Shown piece after piece: positions 7,651 through 13,989 of a DNA stretch of 20,502 bases. A program made the translations under genes and the position numbers. This DNA is from Rickettsiales bacterium UBA2645 (lineage in GTDB: Bacteria; Pseudomonadota; Alphaproteobacteria; Rickettsiales; UBA1997): positions 1 to 20,502 of the forward strand of contig DENL01000009.1 of assembly GCA_002359655.1 (NCBI GenBank), written 5' to 3'. The notes below the pieces were generated by a model. The model did no database searches. It was not told the origin of the DNA and was given only the letters and a program-made list of their open reading frames with translations. Every line of letters starts with the position of its first letter. Position 1 is the first letter of the stretch.

Positions 7651-8655
7651 ATGGATCAGATACCTCAGCAGCTTTTTGAACTTCTACTAACTTTGATTTT
7701 ACCAACTATTGGCTACATCATTTTGGTGGTTGCACCTTTGATCGGCGCAGTTGCTTATCTCACTTTGATGGAGCGAAAAGTAATCGCCGCTATGCAACTT
7801 CGCAAAGGCCCAAATGTGGTTGGCCCTTTTGGTTTGTTGCAACCTCTTGCTGACGGAGTGAAATTGATGTTCAAGGAAGTAATTTTGCCAGCGCAAGCTA
7901 ACAAAGTTTTGTTTTTGATGGCGCCAATCATCACTTTTGTTTTGGCTTTGATTGGCTGGGCAGTTGTGCCTTTCTCTGAAAGCTTTGCAGTTTCCAATAT
8001 TAATGTCGGAGTTACCTATCTTTTGGCCACCTCTTCTCTTGGTGTTTATGGCATCATAATTTCTGGCTGGGCTAGCAACTCCAAATACGCTTTCCTTGGC
8101 GCTATTCGATCTTCAGCACAAATGATTTCTTACGAAGTTTCAATTGGCTTAATCATTATTTCCGTCGTGCTTTCTGCTGGCTCACTAAACTTAAGCGAAA
8201 TTGTTTTAGCACAAAAAAATCACTGGTTTGTTTTGCCACATTTTCCAATGTTTATTTTATTCTTTGTTTCTGCTTTAGCTGAAACCAATCGCTTGCCTTT
8301 TGATCTTCCAGAAGCTGAATCTGAACTGGTTGCTGGATATAACGTTGAATATAGCTCAATGCCTTTTTCAATGTTTTTTCTTGGTGAATATGCTAACATG
8401 ATTTTGATTTCAGCCTTTGCTTCAATCCTTTTTCTTGGCGGCTGGTTAGCTCCTTTTGAGTTTCTTGATTTTATCCCCGGCCCAATCTGGCTGATTATTA
8501 AAATTTTAGTTTTATTGTTCTGCTTCATCTGGGTGCGCGCCACTTTACCGCGCTATCGCTATGACCAGCTAATGAGATTGGGTTGGAAAGTGTTTTTACC
8601 AATTTCGCTTATTTGGGTTGTGGGAACTTCAGCCTGCATCGTTTATCTAAAATAA
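7651..8655 (+). CDS. nuoH: NADH-quinone oxidoreductase subunit H
   Basis: NuoH (mitochondrial ND1 homologue) is the membrane subunit of complex I that forms much of the quinone-binding cavity where the peripheral arm docks. It has 334 residues with about eight hydrophobic helices. Diagnostic stretches are LMERKVIAAMQLRKGPNVVG, GPFGLLQPLADGVKLMFKE and NRLPFDLPEAESELVAGYN, which contain the conserved acidic loop residues lining the quinone channel. Length and sequence match alphaproteobacterial NuoH. It is the first of a packed run nuoH-I-J-K. The usual upstream peripheral-arm genes (nuoA-G) are not in front of it; pgpA is. Confidence 0.97.
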   Translation: MDQIPQQLFELLLTLILPTIGYIILVVAPLIGAVAYLTLMERKVIAAMQLRKGPNVVGPFGLLQPLADGVKLMFKEVILPAQANKVLFLMAPIITFVLALIGWAVVPFSESFAVSNINVGVTYLLATSSLGVYGIIISGWASNSKYAFLGAIRSSAQMISYEVSIGLIIISVVLSAGSLNLSEIVLAQKNHWFVLPHFPMFILFFVSALAETNRLPFDLPEAESELVAGYNVEYSSMPFSMFFLGEYANMILISAFASILFLGGWLAPFEFLDFIPGPIWLIIKILVLLFCFIWVRATLPRYRYDQLMRLGWKVFLPISLIWVVGTSACIVYLK

Positions 8656-8662
8656 TATTTAA

Positions 8663-9148
8663 ATGAAATTTCTCAGAATCGCTAAAGCCTTTATTCTCAA
8701 AGAAATACTTTACGGTCACTTCATGACTTTGAAATATTTTTTTAAGAAAAAAGTTACCATAAATTATCCATACGAAAAAGGTCCTATAAGCCCAAGATTT
8801 CGTGGTGAGCACGCTCTGCGTCGCTATCCAAATGGTGAAGAAAGATGTATCGCTTGCAAACTTTGCGAAGCAGTTTGCCCAGCACAAGCAATTACAATTG
8901 AAGCTGAAGAAAGAGAAGATGGTTCACGCCGCACCACTAAATACGACATCGATATGTTGAAATGCATCTATTGCGGATTATGCCAAGAAGCGTGTCCTGT
9001 TGATGCGATTGTTGAATCACAAAATTTTGAATTCTCAACCGAAACTCGCGAAGAGCTTTACTACAACAAAGAAAAACTTTTAGCCAATGGCGACCGTTAT
9101 GAATACGCACTTCGCCAAAATATTGAAGCCGACGCCAAACATCGTTAA
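8663..9148 (+). CDS. nuoI: NADH-quinone oxidoreductase subunit I
   Basis: NuoI (TYKY homologue) carries the two [4Fe-4S] clusters N6a and N6b that pass electrons along the peripheral arm towards the quinone. The 161-residue protein has both ferredoxin motifs complete: CIACKLCEAVCP (C62, C65, C68, C72) and CIYCGLCQEACP (C101, C104, C107, C111), preceded by PRFRGEHALRRYPNGEERC, which is typical of the mitochondrial/alphaproteobacterial type. It starts 7 bases after nuoH without a clear Shine-Dalgarno. Confidence 0.97.
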   Translation: MKFLRIAKAFILKEILYGHFMTLKYFFKKKVTINYPYEKGPISPRFRGEHALRRYPNGEERCIACKLCEAVCPAQAITIEAEEREDGSRRTTKYDIDMLKCIYCGLCQEACPVDAIVESQNFEFSTETREELYYNKEKLLANGDRYEYALRQNIEADAKHR

Positions 9149-9151
9149 TTT

Positions 9152-9769
9152 ATGAATTTCACACTCGATATTTTTTACCTTTTTTCTTTCGTTTTAATCG
9201 CTTCAGCCTTGATGGTTGTCAGTTCTAGAAACATGGTTCACTCGGTAATGTTCTTAGTTCTGGCCTTCTTAAACGCGGCTGGACTTTTTGTTTTGGTAAA
9301 TGCCGAGTTCTTGGCCATGCTTCTGGTTGTGGTCTATGTAGGTGCAATCGCAGTTCTATTTTTGTTTGTGGTCATGATGCTGGATATCGACAGCAAAAAA
9401 ATTAGTAATGAAATCAACCGCCACATTCCACTTTTGATCCTGATTGCGGTGGTTTTATTTAGCGAAATTTTGTTCACTATCAAAATCTCTTCCGCTGGCC
9501 TTTATAACAATGCAGCTTCAACTTATAAAATTTTGCCAGATCAACACAACATCAATGCCATTGGTGAAGTACTTTACACCAACTTTATTTTAGCTTTTGA
9601 GCTCAGCGGTGCCGTGCTTTTTGTGGCAATGATTGGCGCGATCGTTCTCACTTTAAAAGAAGAAACTCGCTTTATCAGAAAACAAAAAATCAGAGATCAA
9701 GTTTTGCGTACCAAAGCCAACTCGCTTGAAATCGTCAAAGTAAAATCAGGAGAAGGAATCAACATATGA
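9152..9769 (+). CDS. nuoJ: NADH-quinone oxidoreductase subunit J
   Basis: NuoJ (ND6 homologue) is a membrane subunit of complex I next to NuoK and NuoH. The 205-residue protein has five hydrophobic helices and the family signature VVYVGAIAVLFLFVVMMLDID near residues 60-80, including the helix with the pi-bulge region important for coupling, and ends with GAIVLTLKEETR. It starts 3 bases after nuoI and overlaps nuoK by four bases (ATGA, 9766-9769), a classic sign of coupled translation. It ends in TGA, which shows that TGA is a stop codon in this genome. Confidence 0.95.
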   Translation: MNFTLDIFYLFSFVLIASALMVVSSRNMVHSVMFLVLAFLNAAGLFVLVNAEFLAMLLVVVYVGAIAVLFLFVVMMLDIDSKKISNEINRHIPLLILIAVVLFSEILFTIKISSAGLYNNAASTYKILPDQHNINAIGEVLYTNFILAFELSGAVLFVAMIGAIVLTLKEETRFIRKQKIRDQVLRTKANSLEIVKVKSGEGINI

Positions 9770-10086
9770 ACACAATCAACAATATCCCACTTGATTACTT
9801 TATAACTTTATCAGCAATTTTATTTTGCATCGGCATTAGCGGTATTTTTGTTAATCGCAAAAATATTATTTCGCTCTTGATGAGTATCGAGCTAATGCTT
9901 TTGGCGGTTAATATCAATTTCGTCGCTTTCTCAGCATCTTTAAATGATTTGGTCGGACAAATTTATGCTATTTTTGTTTTAACCGTTGCTGGTGCTGAAG
10001 CGGCAATTGGATTAGCCATATTGATCATTTATTTCCAAAATCGTCGCACTATTGAAACTTCTGATATCTCAACAATGAAAGGGTAA
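9766..10086 (+). CDS. nuoK: NADH-quinone oxidoreductase subunit K
   Basis: NuoK (ND4L homologue) is a small three-helix proton-path subunit of complex I. Its 106 residues include GIFVNRKNIISLLMSIELM and AGAEAAIGLAILIIYFQNR, in which the two membrane glutamates (SIELM and GAEAA) needed for proton translocation are kept. The length is standard (about 100-105). Unlike most genes here it has a clear Shine-Dalgarno-like AGGAG (9748-9752), lying inside the end of nuoJ. In most genomes nuoL, M and N follow; here a TTG-started exported protein begins 4 bases later. Confidence 0.96.
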   Translation: MNTINNIPLDYFITLSAILFCIGISGIFVNRKNIISLLMSIELMLLAVNINFVAFSASLNDLVGQIYAIFVLTVAGAEAAIGLAILIIYFQNRRTIETSDISTMKG

Positions 10087-10090
10087 AATT

Positions 10091-12016
10091 TTGCAAAAAA
10101 TTACTCGTATTTTTTATTGTGGTTTTTTCTCTTTGCTTTTTTGTTGCGCTTCAAACTCTGTTCCACCTCCAGAACAAGATCCCTTATATCAAGCTCTTAA
10201 TTCTGATTCTTTCGCCGGATCTTCGATAGGAAGACCACCTGCTCCCGATGTTTTGACCTCCAAAGATAACGCTCCTGCAAATCCAAATATCCTCAAAAAT
10301 AGTGGAAATTTCCCGCCTTTTCCAAATCAACCTATTGAAAATCAAGCAGCCATTCAGGCTCAGGCAGCACCTAATTTCTCAACCAATCCTGCGCAAGAAG
10401 AATCGATAAAGTCCAACCAGCAAAATCTTTATCCAAATTTTCCTGCAAACCAAAACCCAAACTCACAAAATCAAATTTTGCAAAGACCAAATCCAGATTC
10501 AAATTTGATGCAACAATCACCTCCACAGCAAATTCAACAAGCAGGGATTCCGCCAAGGTTTTTTCCAGCAATTCCGCAACCAAATCAGCTAGCTTCACAA
10601 CAGTTCTTTCCGCCACAAAACCAAATGCCTGATCAGCAAATACAAGATTCAGAAGTTAATTTCGATTTTTCACAAGCCAGCTGCAATATTGATAAAAACG
10701 GCATTGCAGAAATTATTTTTGAAGTGCAGAAGAAAAAAAATGCCGTTTTCAAAACTCTTCCAAGCTGCTTAAAAATTAATCGTAAATTAATAATGAGTGG
10801 AGCAATTATCGATCCTTCAGAATTTCAATATGCTGCCGACAATTTAAGAGAAGATGAAAGCTTCGTACAGCAGCTGATCGAGATCAATCCAGAAATTTTA
10901 GAATTCGCCGACAGCTCTTTAAGATCTGACGCTTACTTTATGCAAGCCGCAACTTACATAAATCGTCAAGCTCTGCAATACGCTGATCCAAAGCTTCTGA
11001 ATAATAAAATATTCATGCGCGACATGATTAGAATTGATGCCAAAAATTATATTTTTGCTTCCGATCGTTTAAAAGAAATTCCTGAATTTGCCAAAAACGC
11101 TTTCCAAAGTAACGGTCTGCTTTTGGAATTTGCGCCGCAAAAAATCAAAGAAAATAAATCTTTAGTAAAGGTTGCGGTTCAATCAAATGCTGAAGCGCTG
11201 CAATTTGCTAGCGAAAAACTTAAGGCAGATAAAGATTTAAAAAAATTGGCACTAAAAAAATTTTCGATCAAATCCATTGATGATCTGAAAAAATTTTTAC
11301 GCAAAAATTATATCAACGAATCCGACAAAAAAAATATTGGTGTCATTATCGATAATCGTATGAAATTCTTCGCTAAAAATAAAATAATTGATCGCAATTA
11401 TATCACCAAATGGCAACGCAGCTTTGAATTTAAAAACGATGAAACGCGCTTGATTTCTGCTGATTCGCGTAATTATCCAGTTTTGTGGAAAGAAGATTTT
11501 AAAAAATTTCCGCTGCTGATAAAAAAAATTGAAAGCTTTTTGCTCAATCGTCAAGTCGATCAAAATACTATCGACAACCTTGCAACAACTTATTTTTGGA
11601 AGGTAAAAAGAAATCCGCAAACTGTTGTATTTAATCTTTATTTACTTCGCGACAGCAAAGAGGCTGATCTGGGATCAAAATTTAACGATATAACTTCACT
11701 AACTGCAATTGCTCAGAAACATGGCGAGACTTGGGATTTAAGCGTAGTTGAAGTTATTTTTGACAAAGAAACTTTGGTTAGTTTGTCTTATGAAAACGGT
11801 CACAAGAAATATATTTTGTGGGATTTATACGTGATTGATAAGAAGGACAAAAATCCAAAAATTCTTTTTAAAGTTGAAGATAAATTCAGTGAATATTTTG
11901 AGATTTTTGAAGAGCAAAATAACCAAAAATATCGCTCTTCTTACCGAGTCGATTCACTAAAAGACTCATCAGAAGAAGATACCACAATAAAAGAAATCGA
12001 TAAAGACAGTTTTTAA
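10091..12016 (+). CDS. exported protein with Pro/Gln/Asn-rich linker and DUF4116-like 25-residue repeats
   Basis: 641 residues from a TTG start 4 bases after nuoK. The N-terminus (MQKITRIFYCGFFSLLFCC) is a signal peptide; the Cys pair at 18-19 suggests a lipoprotein, but Phe before the first Cys makes a poor lipobox, so secretion by signal peptidase I is also possible. Residues 25-190 are a disordered Pro/Gln/Asn-rich linker, typical of a tether across the periplasm. Residues 244-393 are six consecutive repeats of exactly 25 residues with the pattern (A/L)LxFAxxxLKxDxxF, similar to DUF4116. A C-terminal globular domain (about 480-620) contains WDLSVVEVIFDKETLVSLSY and has no recognised family. 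It reads as the last gene of the nuo transcript; no link to complex I is implied by sequence. Function unknown. Confidence 0.8.
   Translation: MQKITRIFYCGFFSLLFCCASNSVPPPEQDPLYQALNSDSFAGSSIGRPPAPDVLTSKDNAPANPNILKNSGNFPPFPNQPIENQAAIQAQAAPNFSTNPAQEESIKSNQQNLYPNFPANQNPNSQNQILQRPNPDSNLMQQSPPQQIQQAGIPPRFFPAIPQPNQLASQQFFPPQNQMPDQQIQDSEVNFDFSQASCNIDKNGIAEIIFEVQKKKNAVFKTLPSCLKINRKLIMSGAIIDPSEFQYAADNLREDESFVQQLIEINPEILEFADSSLRSDAYFMQAATYINRQALQYADPKLLNNKIFMRDMIRIDAKNYIFASDRLKEIPEFAKNAFQSNGLLLEFAPQKIKENKSLVKVAVQSNAEALQFASEKLKADKDLKKLALKKFSIKSIDDLKKFLRKNYINESDKKNIGVIIDNRMKFFAKNKIIDRNYITKWQRSFEFKNDETRLISADSRNYPVLWKEDFKKFPLLIKKIESFLLNRQVDQNTIDNLATTYFWKVKRNPQTVVFNLYLLRDSKEADLGSKFNDITSLTAIAQKHGETWDLSVVEVIFDKETLVSLSYENGHKKYILWDLYVIDKKDKNPKILFKVEDKFSEYFEIFEEQNNQKYRSSYRVDSLKDSSEEDTTIKEIDKDSF
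10820..11269 (+). repeat. six tandem 25-residue protein repeats (75-base period)
   Basis: Within the exported protein, residues 244-268, 269-293, 294-318, 319-343, 344-368 and 369-393 align without gaps. Shared positions are a hydrophobic pair, then aromatic-Ala (FA or YA), Leu or Ile four residues later, Asp/Asn, a hydrophobic residue and a second helix ending in Asn. At DNA level the copies are strongly diverged, so the array is old. An alpha-helical hairpin solenoid is expected. Confidence 0.85.
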
Positions 12017-12022
12017 AAAAAG

Positions 12023-12700
12023 CTAAATAAGCCCATTTTCCTTAAAACTAAAATACCCCGCGTCAGAAATAATAAGATGATCTAGGATTTTAATTTCTAA
12101 GCTTTGCAACGCTGTCGCTATGTGTTTGGTGGTTGCAATATCAGCTGCTGATGCTCGCAGATTAGAAGTTGGATGATTATGCAATAAAATAACCGAGGAG
12201 GATTGCAGCAATAAAGCTTTTTTAGCAATCAGCTTTTGGCTTATTTGCACTCGATCATTTTCACCAATCATGATCAATTCATCTTCTATCAATTGATGTT
12301 TTCTGTCTAAAAATAAAACCCGAAAAACTTCGTGATTTAAGTTTTTGAAAATCGCATAAGCATAATCCAAAACCGCTTGCCAATTGTTTAAAACCGTTTT
12401 GGCGCGAGCTGATTTTTTTAAAACGCGATTGATAATTTCGGCGATAATTTTGACTGAAACAACTACCGAATCTCCAGCACCTTCAATATTTTTTAGCGCA
12501 TCAACATCAGCATTTATAACGCCAGAAATGTCACCAAATTTTGTGATTAATTTTTTAGCAAGCGCTTTGGTATCAGATCTTTGCTTGGCAGAAAATAAAA
12601 GAATTTCTAGCAATTCGTAATCATGTAATTCTTTGCCAAGTGAGGAAATAAATTTTTCTTTTACTCTTTTACGATGTCCTTGATGAGTTCTCTGTGACAT
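12023..12700 (-). CDS. radC: RadC family JAMM-domain protein
   Basis: 225 residues from ATG at 12700. A longer in-frame start at 12778 exists but adds residues unlike the family and overlaps the upstream gene by 110 bases; MSQRTHQGHRKRVKEKF is the normal RadC beginning. The N-terminal part has a helix-hairpin-helix-like segment (DYELLEILLF, then FGDISGVINAD and IEGAGDSV). The C-terminal JAMM/MPN+ metal site is HNHPTSNLRASAADIATT, which keeps His-x-His and the downstream Asp, with the catalytic Glu probably in the IEDELIMI strand. RadC was once linked to DNA repair but its role is unsettled; family members also occur on mobile elements. It ends in TAG, converges on the exported-protein gene with 6 bases between, and overlaps the end of the phosphodiesterase gene by 32 bases. 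Confidence 0.9.
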   Translation of the reverse strand: MSQRTHQGHRKRVKEKFISSLGKELHDYELLEILLFSAKQRSDTKALAKKLITKFGDISGVINADVDALKNIEGAGDSVVVSVKIIAEIINRVLKKSARAKTVLNNWQAVLDYAYAIFKNLNHEVFRVLFLDRKHQLIEDELIMIGENDRVQISQKLIAKKALLLQSSSVILLHNHPTSNLRASAADIATTKHIATALQSLEIKILDHLIISDAGYFSFKENGLI

Positions 12701-13349
12701 AAATTCGTGGTGTAATTTTATCGGTTGCAAAATTTTCAACTCCAAGCTTTTCAAGCTCGTAAAGCCTCGCTGGATCATTTACTGTCCAAGCAAAAATTTC
12801 GATTCCAGAAAGAATATTTAGTAAATCTTTTGTAAGTAATTTATGAAAAATTGACAGAAATTTTATGTTATTTTTCTGCAAAAATTGTTTTAGATCTAGC
12901 ACAGAATTTTTGCTTTCTAGCTCTTCGCAAACCGCAACAATTTTTGCCTGCTCGCCAAAAATATTTCTGATCGCAAGAAAAATTTTCTCAGCTTTTTTTT
13001 TGTCGATAACGAAAGGCGCAAAATAAATTTGATCAAGATTTACGTGAGCAAACTCAATTTCTTTTTTCACTAAAAGCAAAACCTTGCTGGCGTTTTCTTC
13101 ATCAAGATTTTTGAAATCCAGCCAATAAGTAAGATTATTTTTATGTATAAAATAATCGCGCAAGGTTGGCAATTCGGCTAATTCGTTTTCTTTGGGACAA
13201 TCATGCTTTAGAATTAATTTTTCAGCAATAAACCAAATATCAAATTCAATGGCGCTGAAATCTTGCAGCACCGCTTCTTGCAAGCTTGCAATTGAGTTCT
13301 CCTTTTGCGAATCTTTAACAAAACCACGATGAGCAAATAATTTGACCAT
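12669..13349 (-). CDS. glycerophosphodiester phosphodiesterase family protein
   Basis: 226 residues from ATG at 13349. The longer frame to 13433 would run antisense through cutA and lacks family character, whereas MVKLFAHRGF is the normal GDPD start. Family marks: AHRG (H7, R8), ENSIASLQEA (E18), IEFDIWF (E35, D37), HD at 49-50, and the C-terminal AWTVNDPARLYELEKLGVENFATDKI, which matches the typical WTVN...GVDgIiTD block. The expected second acidic metal-site strand (usually xxxEIK) reads YWLDFKNL, so substrate or activity may differ. The enzymes hydrolyse glycerophosphodiesters to glycerol 3-phosphate and an alcohol. There is no signal peptide, so it is cytoplasmic. Its start is 3 bases from the divergent cutA start, and its end overlaps radC, implying one transcript for both. 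Confidence 0.82.
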   Translation of the reverse strand: MVKLFAHRGFVKDSQKENSIASLQEAVLQDFSAIEFDIWFIAEKLILKHDCPKENELAELPTLRDYFIHKNNLTYWLDFKNLDEENASKVLLLVKKEIEFAHVNLDQIYFAPFVIDKKKAEKIFLAIRNIFGEQAKIVAVCEELESKNSVLDLKQFLQKNNIKFLSIFHKLLTKDLLNILSGIEIFAWTVNDPARLYELEKLGVENFATDKITPRIYVTENSSRTS

Positions 13350-13352
13350 TTT

Positions 13353-13691
13353 ATGAAAAATCAATTTGTAATAATTACGACGACTTATCCCTATTCTTTT
13401 CAAGGCAAAAGATTGGCCAAAAAAATGACACAAATTTTACTCGAAAAAAAACTAGCTGCTTGTATCCAATTTCTAAAAGTTAGAAGTCATTATCTTTGGG
13501 AAGAAAAAATCTGTCATGAGCTAGAAATTTTAATTACCATCAAAAGCAAAAAATCGCACTACAAAAAAATTGAAAAAATCATTTTAGAAAATCATTGCTA
13601 TAAAATTCCCCAAATTATTCAAAGCCAAATTACAGATGGCCTAGAATCTTACCTTGCTTGGCTTGATATAAATACCACAGCCACCAAATAA
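13353..13691 (+). CDS. cutA: divalent-cation tolerance protein CutA
   Basis: A 112-residue CutA1 family protein: FVIITTTYPYSFQGKRLAKKM at the start (split: strand plus helix), LLEKKLAACIQF, then HYLWEEKICHELEILITIK and YKIPQIIQSQITDGLESYLAWL, matching the family's LAACxN, YxWxGkIxxxxE and YxvPEIiaxPixxGxxxYLxWl in order. CutA forms very stable trimers with a PII-like ferredoxin fold; it is linked to copper tolerance but its biochemical role is unclear. Usual length is 105-115. The ATG at 13353 is 3 bases from the ATG of the divergent phosphodiesterase gene, so each promoter must lie in the other gene's coding region or the transcripts share their 5' ends. Confidence 0.93.
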   Translation: MKNQFVIITTTYPYSFQGKRLAKKMTQILLEKKLAACIQFLKVRSHYLWEEKICHELEILITIKSKKSHYKKIEKIILENHCYKIPQIIQSQITDGLESYLAWLDINTTATK

Positions 13692-13989
13692 AAACTGGCA
13701 TAATAATTTACCGATTCATAAAGTCCGCCAACGAAGGTTTCTAATCAGGAGTTTTAATTTTATCAAACTCGATTCTTTCCCTTGGAATCAACTTCTTAAA
13801 AAAGACATTTAGATCGATTCGACATTTTGAATTCATCAGCAGGAACAGTTATTTCTTCTTTGGTCGCATTTTTTGCGGCCTTATTTTTATAATTAAAATT
13901 TTTATGAAACCCACAAACCCTTAAATTTCAAAGTGTTTGTCTAATCTTTTAAGAAATAATTGTTCCCTTTAAATTATATTGGGAAACAC
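13692..13989. other. 298-base gap between cutA and rne with possible gene remnants
   Basis: No intact gene. On the minus strand two neighbouring frames look protein-like in short pieces: one reads FKKLIPRERIEFDKIKTPD, then a stop, then KPSLADFMNR; another reads TFVGGLYESVNYYASFYL shortly after a TGA. These could be remains of decayed genes or chance open frames. A terminator-like hairpin sits at 13862-13890. The rne promoter should lie between about 13890 and 13980, but no clear boxes stand out. Confidence 0.4.
13862..13890 (+). terminator. terminator-like hairpin between cutA and rne
   Basis: A 7 bp stem GGTCGCA/TGCGGCC with one G-T pair (13862-13868 and 13874-13880, loop of five T) is followed by TTATTTTTAT. 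It could end transcripts coming from cutA 170 bases upstream. The distance from cutA makes the assignment uncertain. Confidence 0.45.

Noticed and set aside
12023..12700. radC as a mobile-element (anti-restriction) gene
   Set aside because: It overlaps a chromosomal-type gene and matches the alphaproteobacterial chromosomal form; nothing around it suggests a mobile element.
12701..12778. Longer start for radC at 12778
   Set aside because: It adds 26 residues unlike RadC and overlaps the upstream gene by 110 bases; ATG at 12700 gives the family start.
13350..13433. Longer start for the phosphodiesterase gene at 13433
   Set aside because: The extra 28 residues lie antisense to cutA and do not resemble the family; ATG at 13349 gives the normal MVKLFAHRG start.
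13960..13989. TTG start for rne ten codons upstream
   Set aside because: The added residues are not seen in the family; the ATG at 13990 begins the conserved sequence.
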